Shown here piece after piece: positions 8,898 through 17,317 of a DNA stretch of 64,000 nucleotides. Position 1 is the stretch's first letter. Every line of letters starts with the position of its first letter. The stretch comes from SXRF01 sp039808985 (GTDB lineage Bacteria; Pseudomonadota; Alphaproteobacteria; Rickettsiales; SXRF01), in the NCBI GenBank assembly GCA_039808985.1, contig JBDHUC010000006.1, forward strand, positions 1-64,000. Direction: 5' to 3'. A program made the translations under genes and the position numbers. The notes under the pieces are model-generated. The model saw only the letters and a program-made list of their open reading frames with translations. It did not search any database and was not told where the DNA came from.

Positions 8898-9353
8898 ATG
8901 TCTAATGCAACTTCTAATAATACTAACGTAAATAATCGCAATTCCGGATATAGCAGCTCAGACCTGCATGAAAAAATATCAGACAATGCAATCCAGAAAA
9001 CGCATCTGCAGGACATTACGTTGCTTGTGGGCGAGCTTAAACGACTGCTTGTACGCCATGACGGCGTACTGGTTGATGAGGGAGTGCATAAGGAAATGCA
9101 GCAATTGGAGGAATGGCTGGAAAGCCAGCGTAAAGGGCCGGTTCCTGCAAGCATCATATCAATTAGTGGCATGAGCTGGCTTGTAGCCCTGCGCGATAAA
9201 CTTAAATTATCCGCCGATGAAGCAATACGCCTGGAAGGTGAGGGGGGTAATCCGAGCACCAAAGAGCAGGCTGAGAAAATGAATGGGCTTCTTAATACAA
9301 TACGCCGCATGGATAAAATAATTGATGAAAGTAATATTAGCGCACAACATTAA
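8898..9353 (+). CDS. Hypothetical soluble protein
   Basis: The protein is 151 residues from the ATG at 8898, which has TGGAGG upstream; the ATG at 8886 overlaps that ribosome site. A polar, Asn/Ser-rich N-terminus (about 1-35) precedes a charged, probably helical region with segments such as LVGELKRLLVRHDGVLVDEG and LEEWLESQRKG. There are no membrane segments and no motif I recognise. It lies in the stress block and may share a transcript with the small gene at 9380. Confidence 0.65.
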   Translation: MSNATSNNTNVNNRNSGYSSSDLHEKISDNAIQKTHLQDITLLVGELKRLLVRHDGVLVDEGVHKEMQQLEEWLESQRKGPVPASIISISGMSWLVALRDKLKLSADEAIRLEGEGGNPSTKEQAEKMNGLLNTIRRMDKIIDESNISAQH

Positions 9354-9379
9354 TAAGGCACATTAGAAGGAGATTTTTT

Positions 9380-9553
9380 ATGCATATACGTAAATTAGAA
9401 GCATCTAATGATTCATTCCCAGTGCTGGACGATGAATTTGATAAATTCTCATCCATACCGGCAGGTGAGCAAATGCCGCGCCTGCATCTGTGCCTGTGCG
9501 ATGACTTATCATGGGAAGACCAGCTAAATGATGGGACTGAATTAAGCGTATAG
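9380..9553 (+). CDS. Small acidic hypothetical protein (57 aa)
   Basis: ATG 9380 has an AGAAGGAGA ribosome site, and the frame runs to TAG 9551-9553. The protein starts MHIRKLEASNDSFPVLDDEF, is acidic overall (Asp/Glu-rich), and contains a CLCDD pair of cysteines near residue 38-42. The gap to the gene before it is only 26 bases. The strong ribosome site is the main support; function is unknown. Confidence 0.55.
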   Translation: MHIRKLEASNDSFPVLDDEFDKFSSIPAGEQMPRLHLCLCDDLSWEDQLNDGTELSV

Positions 9554-9700
9554 ATTGATTTTTAATAATACAAAATTATTGGCAAATTGCTTTAATACAT
9601 TGTTCTTGCTTGGGTATTTTTCATTATAGTTTTTTTATGCATATGTATGGATAGTGGGGTTCACTACTCATAAATTAATAATAAACTATGGTGAGGAAAT

Positions 9701-10429
9701 ATGAATCAGAAGAAAAACACTATATTGGTGATTGAGGATGAATTGCCGATTCGTAAGATTGTAGGCATTTCCCTGGAAAATAGTGGCTATAAAATGGTGG
9801 AATGCGATAATGGCCGCGAGGGTATACGCCTTTCTGCTTCCGTAAGCCCCGACCTTATTATTCTGGATCTCGGCCTTCCTGATATTGACGGCAAGGAAGT
9901 TATCGCTGGTGTTCGCCAATGGACGCAAACCCCTATTATTGTATGCTCCGTGCGCAACAGTGATGAAGAGATCGTGCAGGCCCTTGCAGCCGGTGCCGAT
10001 GATTATGTTACCAAACCTTTTAATTCCGAAGTATTACTTGCGCGCATTCATGCTAACCTGCGCAAGGCGGCAACCCAGGAAACCGGAAATCCTGAACTTA
10101 TCAATGGCTATATTGTAATGGATCTGGTGAGGCATGAGGTTTTCCTTAAAGGGAAAAAAACCGCTTTAACCCCGAAAGAATATGATTTATTGCGCTTTCT
10201 TTTAGTGCATCGCGGCAAAATGCTTACTCACCGCCAGATATTAAAGGAAGTATGGGGTGATGCCCATACTGACGATACGCAATATCTTCGTGTTTATATA
10301 AGCCAGCTTCGTGAAAAAGTTGAGCAGGATGCAACTGCGCCAGCTTATATTATAACCGAGCCTGGTATTGGCTATCGTATGGAAACTGTAGAAATTGAGA
10401 GTTTTGATCCTATTCCGGCAGTAGCTTAA
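9701..10429 (+). CDS. KdpE-like OmpR-family response regulator (copy 1)
   Basis: This 242-residue regulator has a receiver (1-120) with ILVIEDELPIRK, phospho-acceptor Asp56 in LIILDLGLPDIDG and TKPF. The winged-helix output (about 135-232) has LTPKEYDLLRFLLVHRGKML, ILKEVWG and the TEPGIGYRM end. The VCSVRNSDEEIVQAL and GADDYVTKPF segments are those of KdpE. It is about three-quarters identical by eye to the second copy at 12869. It has its own terminator. No potassium ATPase genes are present, so the target is unknown. Confidence 0.9.
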   Translation: MNQKKNTILVIEDELPIRKIVGISLENSGYKMVECDNGREGIRLSASVSPDLIILDLGLPDIDGKEVIAGVRQWTQTPIIVCSVRNSDEEIVQALAAGADDYVTKPFNSEVLLARIHANLRKAATQETGNPELINGYIVMDLVRHEVFLKGKKTALTPKEYDLLRFLLVHRGKMLTHRQILKEVWGDAHTDDTQYLRVYISQLREKVEQDATAPAYIITEPGIGYRMETVEIESFDPIPAVA

Positions 10430-10448
10430 ATAATTTTGCGCTATAAAG

Positions 10449-10486
10449 AAAAATCGCTGCGTAATTTCTTCCGCAGCGATTTTTTT
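10449..10486. terminator. Bidirectional terminator
   Basis: AAATCGCTGCG pairs with CGCAGCGATTT across a short loop, with T6 after and an A run before. It sits between the kdpE-like gene and the convergent secreted-protein gene and should stop both transcripts. Confidence 0.88.
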
Positions 10487-10505
10487 ATCTGCATATATCT
10501 ATTGC

Positions 10506-10907
10506 TTAGTGATCGGTTTCAGTAGAATTTTCTTCTACGGTTTTACCATCAATTTTTTTCTTGTGGTGACGTTCAACATTACCGTCTTTCATTTTAACGG
10601 TATCAGTTGTTGTAGTCTTGGTCTTGTTCATGAGGCCTTTAGGGTCGCTTGTTGTTTCGGTGGTAACGGTCTTTTTGCCATTGCCATCAGCATCAACGCT
10701 TTCCTTCACATTAGTTTCTGATTTATTGGTCGTGCCAGCAGAATCAGTGCTTTCAGTAGATTGGGCGGATTTCTTGCTGTAGCTGCCATCAGGCTTCAGT
10801 TCCATTTTGGTTTTGCTGCTGGTTTCTGAAGATACAGTCTCTGCAAATGCAGGTACGGTAAGGCCAAACGCTATAATAGCTGTTGTAATAATATAAAATT
10901 TATTCAT
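10506..10907 (-). CDS. Secreted Thr/Ser/Lys-rich protein
   Basis: This 133-residue protein has a clear signal peptide (MNKFYIITTAIIAFGLTVPA, cleavage after AFA). The mature part is low-complexity, dominated by Thr, Ser, Lys, Glu and Asp, with repeated K-S-T-E-type segments and almost no hydrophobic residues, so it is probably disordered in the periplasm. I do not recognise a family. An AAGGAG-like site precedes the start on the minus strand. It is alone between terminators. Confidence 0.7.
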   Translation of the reverse strand: MNKFYIITTAIIAFGLTVPAFAETVSSETSSKTKMELKPDGSYSKKSAQSTESTDSAGTTNKSETNVKESVDADGNGKKTVTTETTSDPKGLMNKTKTTTTDTVKMKDGNVERHHKKKIDGKTVEENSTETDH

Positions 10908-11064
10908 AAAAACTCCTTAGTTGTTAATATGCCAGGAACATTGCCTGGTTAACTGGATTTATAATTATTTTAATATCAAGCAGCGATAGTGCAACTTGCC
11001 CATAAGAATATTTTTTTTATAAATAACGATTTCTGTTTTAAGAAGCGATTGGTAATAAGCAAAC

Positions 11065-11096
11065 GGGGCATAAAACTTTGGTAAATTTTATACCCC
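11065..11096 (-). terminator. Hairpin downstream of the DUF1269-like gene
   Basis: GGGGCATAAAA pairs with TTTTATACCCC (one mismatch) about 45 bases beyond the end of the minus-strand gene at 11141. There is only a weak T-rich tail on the minus strand, so termination is plausible rather than certain. Confidence 0.5.
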
Positions 11097-11140
11097 TTAA
11101 AATGATCCTATTAAATAATATGAGAAATATAGTTGGCTTT

Positions 11141-11638
11141 CTAAGCAGCTTTAATGGTCGCTCCTGAAACTGAAAGCGCAGCCTTGGCAACAATTGCTTT
11201 ATTTTCATTAGCTGTGTGCACTATCACTATTGCTTTCCCATGCTTAATCTCTTCTTCAAAGCGGTTTGCTTCGTCAGCCGCGAACCCAGAGCTTATTAAA
11301 GCGCCGCTTAATCCTCCTATGGTTCCGCCTGCGCCTGCGCCAAACAAAGCTGTCACTATCGGCCCTACCGCAAGTAAGGCTCCGCCTGGCACTGCAACAA
11401 CGCCAACAGTTGTCAGCCCTGCGATAATTGCCCCTAATGCCCCGCCTACTGCTGCTCCAATAATTCCACCCCTGGCGACCCGGTTGGCTTCGTCATCTGT
11501 GCGCGAAAAAAGCTTGTCACGTGTCTTGTCAGACATGATAAGGCTTATATCATCCTTAGAAAATCCTTCATCAAGTAGCGATGATACTGCCCTGTCGGCT
11601 GTTATATCGCTATCGAAAACCCCGGCAACTGTCTTCAT
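11141..11638 (-). CDS. DUF1269/YflT-like general stress protein with glycine-zipper membrane segment
   Basis: This 165-residue protein opens MKTVAGVFDSDITADRAVSS, the ferredoxin-like start of the YflT/general-stress-17M group. Residues about 55-120 form a very Gly/Ala-rich glycine-zipper region (GGIIGAAVGGALGAIIAG, GAGAGGTIGGLSGAL). The C-terminal part, EEIKHGKAIVIVHT, is the second half of the same fold. The family is stress-linked with unknown mechanism. It fits the CsbD/DUF883 block around it. Confidence 0.78.
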   Translation of the reverse strand: MKTVAGVFDSDITADRAVSSLLDEGFSKDDISLIMSDKTRDKLFSRTDDEANRVARGGIIGAAVGGALGAIIAGLTTVGVVAVPGGALLAVGPIVTALFGAGAGGTIGGLSGALISSGFAADEANRFEEEIKHGKAIVIVHTANENKAIVAKAALSVSGATIKAA

Positions 11639-11838
11639 AAATTTATTCCTTATAGTTACTTAGTTAAACATCTCTGAACATGTAAAATATAGGGCAGTCG
11701 CTATTAGAAAGCCATATGCAACATGTGCACATACATAAGAGAAAGGATAATATTTATATCATTTTAATAGAATGGAAATTTTTGCCACTCGCTTATTTAT
11801 CTTGTTTCCGCATAAATTTTAATATTGCTAAAAGAATT
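11639..11838. other. AT-rich intergenic stretch
   Basis: This is the first part of a 508-base gene-free gap. It should hold the promoter of the DUF1269-like gene on the minus strand. I see no open frame with a ribosome site and no strong hairpin. Confidence 0.4.
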
Positions 11839-11984
11839 AGGTTCTGCCTACATTCAAAAAGATAACTTAGCGAAAATGCCGGTTTACGAGAACCGTAGCG
11901 GAGCGTACGTTAGAGTACGTGAGCAACGGAAGCGCAGAAAACTGGCATTTGCAGCAAGTTAGGGTTTGAATGTAGGCAGAACCT
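11839..11984. repeat. Dispersed palindromic repeat, full-length copy (146 bp)
   Basis: The ends AGGTTCTGCCTACATTCAAA and TTTGAATGTAGGCAGAACCT are perfect 20-base inverted repeats. Inside are further imperfect arms (AACTTAGCG...GGTTT against AAACT...CAAGTT) and a GTACGT-rich centre, so the whole could fold into one long hairpin. No open frame is carried. A deleted copy lies at 46340 and a half-copy at 13578. It looks like a MITE or REP-type non-autonomous element; no mobilising transposase with matching ends was seen. Confidence 0.85.
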
Positions 11985-12147
11985 CGCATCACCATGTCCC
12001 AATTAAAATAAAGATGGTGAATATTTGCCGCGAGTATACTCAAATTCTGTATATAAGCCAAGATTGATGCCGGTCGCGGACGGCCTGTCGTAATTATGAT
12101 GGTAAATGTAATATTGTATAAAATTCATAATTTAAGCGGAGGAGCAT

Positions 12148-12333
12148 ATGCCAAACTATAACTCTGACCAGACATCTTATATTATAAACCTGCCAGACAG
12201 GTCAGGTTCTGCCGTTATGAATAATTCACCTGGTGAGAACAAGCCTGATGAGCAGGTGCCGCCTATAGAAGTTCCGGGACGTACCGATGTTCCAGAAGAT
12301 ATACCAGAGAAAAGCACCGCTAATAAATGCTGA
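12148..12333 (+). CDS. Small Pro-rich hypothetical protein (61 aa)
   Basis: ATG 12148 has a GGAGGAG ribosome site. The 61 residues are polar and proline-rich (for example PPIEVPGRTDVPEDIPEK) and end in a single Cys. The protein is probably disordered. No family is recognised; strong initiation signals are the main support. Confidence 0.5.
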   Translation: MPNYNSDQTSYIINLPDRSGSAVMNNSPGENKPDEQVPPIEVPGRTDVPEDIPEKSTANKC

Positions 12334-12373
12334 ATATCATCACTTAAGCCTGTGCTAATTTGAGATTTTATCG

Positions 12374-12403
12374 CAAAAAAAGACCGCCCATAATTGGGCG
12401 GTC
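12374..12403 (-). terminator. Terminator of the CsbD-like gene
   Basis: GACCGCCC-N6-GGGCGGTC is a perfect 8-base stem, with a seven-base T run on the minus strand. It ends the transcript of the gene at 12443-12703. Confidence 0.88.
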
Positions 12404-12442
12404 CAGGGCAGGGAGGAAAAAACAAGATATAAAACTGCAGTC

Positions 12443-12703
12443 TTAAAGCGGTAATGTGCGCTCAAAATTACGAAGATAAGCTTCAACTGATAATGAATCG
12501 ATCCCGTATTTTTGTTCAACCAGGTTAGCCAGCCTGCTACGGATTGGGCCAACTTTATCAACCTCCGAAGGCGTTAATCTTTTCCATTGCCTTAAAAGTT
12601 GTTCCCTTAGCGCTTCCCAATCGCAAACCACATTATCATCGTAAGGTAATAGCTGATAATTAAAATCGAAATAGTTTGGTTCTATCTGTATATTCTGCCG
12701 CAT
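12443..12703 (-). CDS. CsbD-like protein, diverged
   Basis: This 86-residue protein fits the CsbD pattern when aligned by eye: DWEALREQLLRQWKRLTPSE, then a VDKVGPIRSRLANLVEQKYG segment, then VEAYLRNFERTL. The first third (about 1-27) is a family-atypical extension rich in Tyr, Asn and Asp. It is a second member of the family in the window, distinct from the gene at 7837, and is divergent from the kdpE-like gene at 12869. Assignment is from pattern only. Confidence 0.65.
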   Translation of the reverse strand: MRQNIQIEPNYFDFNYQLLPYDDNVVCDWEALREQLLRQWKRLTPSEVDKVGPIRSRLANLVEQKYGIDSLSVEAYLRNFERTLPL

Positions 12704-12868
12704 TATTACCCCTTTTAATTATTTGTATAATTACTTGTTATAATAACTGGGAATATGTTGCCTGCTTATAGCTAAAACTACCATACTCAAATAATAACCC
12801 CATATAAAAATTCTATAAATATAGAGTAAGGGCTTGAATAATTAATAAATTTTAAATAAAGTAAGAGC

Positions 12869-13582
12869 ATGGCAAAAAAGAAGAATACAATACTTGTTAT
12901 TGAAGACGAATTATCAATCCGCAAAATTCTTGCGATCTCTTTAGAGACCGCAGGATATAAAATGATTGAGTGTGATAATGGCAGGGAGGGGATACGCCTT
13001 TCTGCTTCGGTGAAACCAGAATTAGTCCTGCTTGACCTTGGGCTTCCTGATATAGATGGGCAGGAAGTTATTGATGGTATCAGGCAATGGTCGCAGGTTC
13101 CCATCATTGTTTGTTCTGTGCGCAATACCGACAAGGAAATCATTAATGCCCTTTCTTCAGGCGCAGATGATTATATAACCAAGCCATTCAATCCTGATGT
13201 TTTGCTGGCACGCATCCATACCAACTTGCGCAAGGCCGCAGCGCATGAAGCTGGTGAACCGGAGCTTGCCAATGGCGAGATTAGGATGGATCTGGTTCGC
13301 CATGAAGTGTTTATGGATAGCCAGAAAATACTGCTTACGCCAAAAGAATATGAACTCTTGCGATACTTCCTTATCAACCGTGGAAAGATGCTTACCCACA
13401 AACAGATTTTAAAGGAAGTATGGGGAAATGCGCATATGGAAGATATGCAGTATCTACGTGTGTATGTTCGTCAACTCCGTGAAAAAATAGAGCCGGTTCC
13501 CACCCAGCCGCGCTATATAATAACCGAACCTGGTATCGGCTACCGCATGGAATCAGTGGCCTTGCCTTCAGCGCGCCGTTAG
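12869..13582 (+). CDS. kdpE: KdpE-like OmpR-family response regulator (copy 2)
   Basis: This 237-residue regulator is a close paralogue of the one at 9701, with the same start (KKNTILVIEDELSIRK), phospho-acceptor Asp56 in LVLLDLGLPDIDG, TKPF, and a winged helix ending in TEPGIGYRM. It faces the KdpD-like kinase tail to tail, 47 bases apart, so they form a probable pair though not an operon. The stop codon TAG 13580-13582 lies within a fragment of the dispersed repeat, so the C-terminus (after about GYRMESV) may have been rewritten by that insertion. Confidence 0.88.
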   Translation: MAKKKNTILVIEDELSIRKILAISLETAGYKMIECDNGREGIRLSASVKPELVLLDLGLPDIDGQEVIDGIRQWSQVPIIVCSVRNTDKEIINALSSGADDYITKPFNPDVLLARIHTNLRKAAAHEAGEPELANGEIRMDLVRHEVFMDSQKILLTPKEYELLRYFLINRGKMLTHKQILKEVWGNAHMEDMQYLRVYVRQLREKIEPVPTQPRYIITEPGIGYRMESVALPSARR

Positions 13583-13610
13583 GGTTTGAATGCCCACACG
13601 GCCTAGTTCT
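13578..13610. repeat. Half-copy of the dispersed palindromic repeat
   Basis: GTTAGGGTTTGAATG matches the right arm of the 11839 repeat exactly (15 bases), then the sequence diverges, ending CCTAGTTCT. It overlaps the stop codon of the kdpE-like gene. No left arm is visible. Confidence 0.55.
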
Positions 13611-13629
13611 TATATACATAATAATTATA

Positions 13630-15636
13630 TCATTCATCTGTATATTTAGTATGCGAACGTCGCCATTTAGGCAGGCATATAGTAAACATAGCGCCGCCTT
13701 CCGGGTGATTCTGCGCTGAGATCCAACCGCCCTGTGCCTCCATAACTGCCTTGGCTATAGCAAGTCCTAGCCCGGTTCCTGCCACCTGCGTATCTTTCTT
13801 TTCCAGCCTGGTATATTTATCGAAAATAAGCCCCAGATTCTGGCTGGGTATCCCAGCGCCAAAATCACGTATCCTGCATAAAAAGCCAATCTGCTCATCT
13901 ATTGTACAGCTTATTTCTATAGATGTTCCTGGCTTCGTATATTTACAGGCGTTATCTATAACATTCTGCAATACCTGCTCGGTCATTAAAGTGTCCATGC
14001 ACACTTCAATATCATTTGGGCAAGGCTTTATAATTACAGCATGTTTGCTGCAGCGGGCATGCATGCGGCGCATAACGTTTTCAACCATTCCTTCTGCATG
14101 GTACCATTCCATACGGAAATTTACGCTGCCGCTTTCAAGACGCGTCATATCGAGTATGTTGGTTATGAAGCTGTCCAGCCGCAATGCTTCCTCAATCGCA
14201 GTTTCTATTAGCTCATCACGCTTAGGCTGCGGCAATTTGCTGCCCAGGCTCCTGAAAACGCTTAATGCGCCAATTATCCCAGCAAGCGGTGTCTTAAAAT
14301 CATGTGATACGCTTGATAATAACATGGAGCGCAATTTTTCGCGTTCTTCGCGCATACGGGCTTCTTCCATGGAGCGCTCGAGCCTTATATGCTGCAATAT
14401 TGTCGCCGTCTGGTCGGCTATTGCAGAGAGCAGCCGGCAAAACCATGCATCAAGCTTTTTCCCGCCATGTGGTTTAACACCAAGTATTCCCACCTCGCCA
14501 ACGGAAGACAGCATAGGCTCAAAACGCCACATGGTCCCAGGATTGAAAGGTGAACCAAGCCCAGTGGTTTTCATTTCGCTCCAGCTTTCATTCAATGCCT
14601 TCCTGTCAGCTTCTTCAAGTTTAATATTTTCAGGGAATGCAGGCTCAATATTCGATTGATATGCTATGGAAGGAATGAAGAATGCGACATTAACTTCCAG
14701 CATCATCTCCAGCCTTTTTTGTAGCGTTGACAAGGCTTCATCGCGTGAATGTGATTCAGATGCTACGCGGTATAGCGTGAATAGTGCCTGCGTCCCGCGT
14801 TCCTGCTGTGTTGCTTTCTGGGCATATCCTCTTGTCCGGCTGGTAAATAATGAAATAAGCAGCGCTGCAAATAAAAACAGCCCCATATTAAGCAAATCAG
14901 TTACTGTTTCCAATTTAAGCATATGGTAAGGCAGCGTGAAATAATAATTCACCGTAAGAAAGCTGGCGATTGAGGCAACAAGCCCTGACATAAGTCCATA
15001 ACGTCCGGCAACAAATGCGCAGGCTATCATGAATAATAAACCAACATTCTGGTCGTTGATGCGGAATAATGCCGGTGGCAGAATTATTTGCAGTATAAGC
15101 GCCGATAAATATGCGACCCCTACGGCTGCTAATGCATAAACCGCATATTCAATGCGAACTATATGAACATAGAATTTTTCTCTCAGGCTGGTCTTATATG
15201 GTTGCCCGGTTAACGGCACTATTTCAACCTGCGTATAACGGCTTGCAACCTGCGCAAGGTTGAGCCAGGCAGGATTGCTTAAAAACATTGATTTTTTTAC
15301 TCTGTTATTAGAGCCGCCTATCATTACCAGTTCAAGGCGGTTTTTTTCTTTTTCCAGGATTATTGCCATTCCTTTTTCAAGGGTTTCAGCCTCAATATAT
15401 ACGGTTTCTCCACCCATTTGCACAGCCATTGATCTAAGCCTTACAATTCTTTCCCTGGATTGTTCGTCTATATTTTGCGGTTTAGTTGGAGTTTCTATAA
15501 AAATGGCGCACCATTTGCATTGCCTTTCCGCCGCGAGCTTTTTTGCGGCCCGCAATAGCATAATCGCCTTAGGGTGGTTTTCCATATAGACGATTATAAG
15601 TTGTCTGGAGGATGAAGGGTTGGTTTCCATAATCAT
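13630..15636 (-). CDS. kdpD: KdpD-like sensor histidine kinase lacking the KdpD ATPase domain
   Basis: In 668 residues (full KdpD is about 900), the protein starts directly with the universal-stress-protein-like domain (about 10-140). Then come the four-helix DUF4118 membrane block (about 165-265, with FMIACAFVAGRYGL and LTVNYYFTLPYHML), a GAF-like region (about 285-415), HisKA with SHDFKTPLAGIIGA and His445, and an ATPase domain with DNACKYT, DFGAGIP and GTGLGLAI. The N-terminal Walker-motif KdpD sensor domain is absent. It is convergent with a KdpE-like gene. No kdpFABC is in the window, so the regulated genes are unknown. Confidence 0.9.
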   Translation of the reverse strand: MIMETNPSSSRQLIIVYMENHPKAIMLLRAAKKLAAERQCKWCAIFIETPTKPQNIDEQSRERIVRLRSMAVQMGGETVYIEAETLEKGMAIILEKEKNRLELVMIGGSNNRVKKSMFLSNPAWLNLAQVASRYTQVEIVPLTGQPYKTSLREKFYVHIVRIEYAVYALAAVGVAYLSALILQIILPPALFRINDQNVGLLFMIACAFVAGRYGLMSGLVASIASFLTVNYYFTLPYHMLKLETVTDLLNMGLFLFAALLISLFTSRTRGYAQKATQQERGTQALFTLYRVASESHSRDEALSTLQKRLEMMLEVNVAFFIPSIAYQSNIEPAFPENIKLEEADRKALNESWSEMKTTGLGSPFNPGTMWRFEPMLSSVGEVGILGVKPHGGKKLDAWFCRLLSAIADQTATILQHIRLERSMEEARMREEREKLRSMLLSSVSHDFKTPLAGIIGALSVFRSLGSKLPQPKRDELIETAIEEALRLDSFITNILDMTRLESGSVNFRMEWYHAEGMVENVMRRMHARCSKHAVIIKPCPNDIEVCMDTLMTEQVLQNVIDNACKYTKPGTSIEISCTIDEQIGFLCRIRDFGAGIPSQNLGLIFDKYTRLEKKDTQVAGTGLGLAIAKAVMEAQGGWISAQNHPEGGAMFTICLPKWRRSHTKYTDE

Positions 15637-15782
15637 TGCTTTACCATATTTAAACTAAAAATGTAGAATACGGTATAAAAAAGCTATAATCTTCTGGCCG
15701 CAATTCCTGTTTGCGTAACTATAATAGATACTATAGCTTACCGTAATTTACATCTGGTATAATTCCATATCCGGGAGGAGTT

Positions 15783-16478
15783 ATGAACACTTCATTGTGC
15801 CACAGGTTTATCCGTTTCTGCACAAGCCTGGTTATTGCTGTAAATCTTGCTGCCTGCGCTGATGAACCCAAAGTTGTAAAGCATCACAAATATATCAAGC
15901 CTTCCAAAATAAAACAGGAGGATGGCAGCAGGAATGTTAAGCCGGTTGATGGGCAGGAGCAGGAAGATTTAGAAACAAAAGATACATCGCAGGATTCTGA
16001 TGCAGGAGCCATTGCAGATATGCCGCAAGCACTTCTTATACTTGAGTATAAAAATGAAGGCGAGCGCGATATGCGACAATCCTATATATTAATACCAGCA
16101 GCCATTGACAATAATGAGTTTCCTGGGTTGCTTGAGTTGTTGAATCAGCTTTCTGAAAATAAGGCGGTATTGCATAATATGCATATTGCTGACATGTCTA
16201 GTAAAAATTCAGGGGCGGCTATACCACCTGCTGATAAGTCGTCAGCAAATAATAACAAGAGGTTGCCTGCTGAAGATGAAATTGATGTGGGTCTTCATCT
16301 TATCAGGTTTTTTATTGACACCCGCCAGCGCGATGCAGCCTATATCATGGTGGATAATACCAAAAAAACTCTGGCTTCCCTATCTGGTCCCGGTGCTAGG
16401 GAAAAGGGAAAGCACCTGTTATCAGAGCTGGAAAGCCTTGAGGTTGATATGCGCAGGGTTATGCCGTTTACCTTGTGA
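15783..16478 (+). CDS. Hypothetical lipoprotein
   Basis: This 231-residue protein has a lipoprotein signal, a hydrophobic run ending VNLAAC with the lipidated Cys near residue 25. A charged linker rich in Lys, Asp and Glu follows, then a partly helical domain (about 80-230). I see no recognised domain. The start has GGGAGGAG upstream. It is convergent with the TraX-like gene. Location is probably the periplasmic face of a membrane; function unknown. Confidence 0.7.
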   Translation: MNTSLCHRFIRFCTSLVIAVNLAACADEPKVVKHHKYIKPSKIKQEDGSRNVKPVDGQEQEDLETKDTSQDSDAGAIADMPQALLILEYKNEGERDMRQSYILIPAAIDNNEFPGLLELLNQLSENKAVLHNMHIADMSSKNSGAAIPPADKSSANNNKRLPAEDEIDVGLHLIRFFIDTRQRDAAYIMVDNTKKTLASLSGPGAREKGKHLLSELESLEVDMRRVMPFTL

Positions 16479-16506
16479 TGCCTTGGTATTCCTGGCCAGG
16501 CAATTA

Positions 16507-17244
16507 TTAAAGTTTCTGCCCCGTAAGCAATATAAGCACCACAATGTGCGCTACATAAATTTCCGCTGTGTATCTGGAGAATGGCAATAGCAGCCGTGCT
16601 GTAAGGTCGCTGCATGGTAGTGTGGCTCTGGGCTTAAGTGCAAACCAGCGTATCAGGGCATTAGTAGACGCTAAAAATATGGCGGTAATAACCCACCTGT
16701 TTGTATCATAAGAGCCAAGCACACAGGAAACAACGCCATATATTAATGTTGCTAACATCAGTAATCTGGAGGGCGTCTGTGGGCTATATTTTTCTTTGTG
16801 CTTATATACAAAGCCTGCAAGCATAAATAAAAATCCCAGCGAACCATATTGAACCACAATCATGCTTGTTATCATTATGATGCATCCTATCACCCACTCA
16901 TGTAGCTTTAAAGGGGCAGGGTGGTGGCGTTCAAGCCAACCAAGTATGATGCGCCCCAATATTATGGTAAATAATATATTCAGCGTGTTTAAGTGGTGCT
17001 GCATACCCCAATCAAAAGCGGTAAGTACAATAGCAAGTAGCATAAGCCGCATGTTGAAACGATAATGCGGCGCAAAGCCTGAAAGGAAGAAAAATATCGG
17101 TGCGCAGGAGCGCCCTACTGCTCGCATCCATAGCTCGTCATGAAAATAAAAATAGCCTGCATGGTCAATAAACATCAGCAGCAGGGCAATGATTTTCAAA
17201 GCATCCCAGCGGGTGAGGGTATAATATTTAATGGCTACATTCAT
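16507..17244 (-). CDS. TraX-family membrane protein
   Basis: This 245-residue polytopic protein has about seven hydrophobic segments. It begins TRWDALKIIALLLMFIDHAG, matching the TraX signature in which a conserved D-H pair follows the first membrane helix, then GRSCAPIFFFLSGF. TraX acetylates F pilin in conjugative plasmids, but chromosomal relatives are common and of unknown substrate. No conjugation operon is adjacent. It belongs to the wider acyltransferase-3-like membrane group. Confidence 0.75.
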   Translation of the reverse strand: MNVAIKYYTLTRWDALKIIALLLMFIDHAGYFYFHDELWMRAVGRSCAPIFFFLSGFAPHYRFNMRLMLLAIVLTAFDWGMQHHLNTLNILFTIILGRIILGWLERHHPAPLKLHEWVIGCIIMITSMIVVQYGSLGFLFMLAGFVYKHKEKYSPQTPSRLLMLATLIYGVVSCVLGSYDTNRWVITAIFLASTNALIRWFALKPRATLPCSDLTARLLLPFSRYTAEIYVAHIVVLILLTGQKL

Positions 17245-17317
17245 AAGGTTTTAATAAGCATGAATATTGTTTATTTTATCAATATTATTTCATTAATCCA
17301 TTAGTATCTGATTTTTA

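Noticed and set aside
13751..14659. 302-codon plus-strand open frame across the KdpD-like gene
   Set aside because: It is a shadow of kdpD, whose domains are unmistakable. The translated product is Ser/Ile-rich with no recognisable motif.
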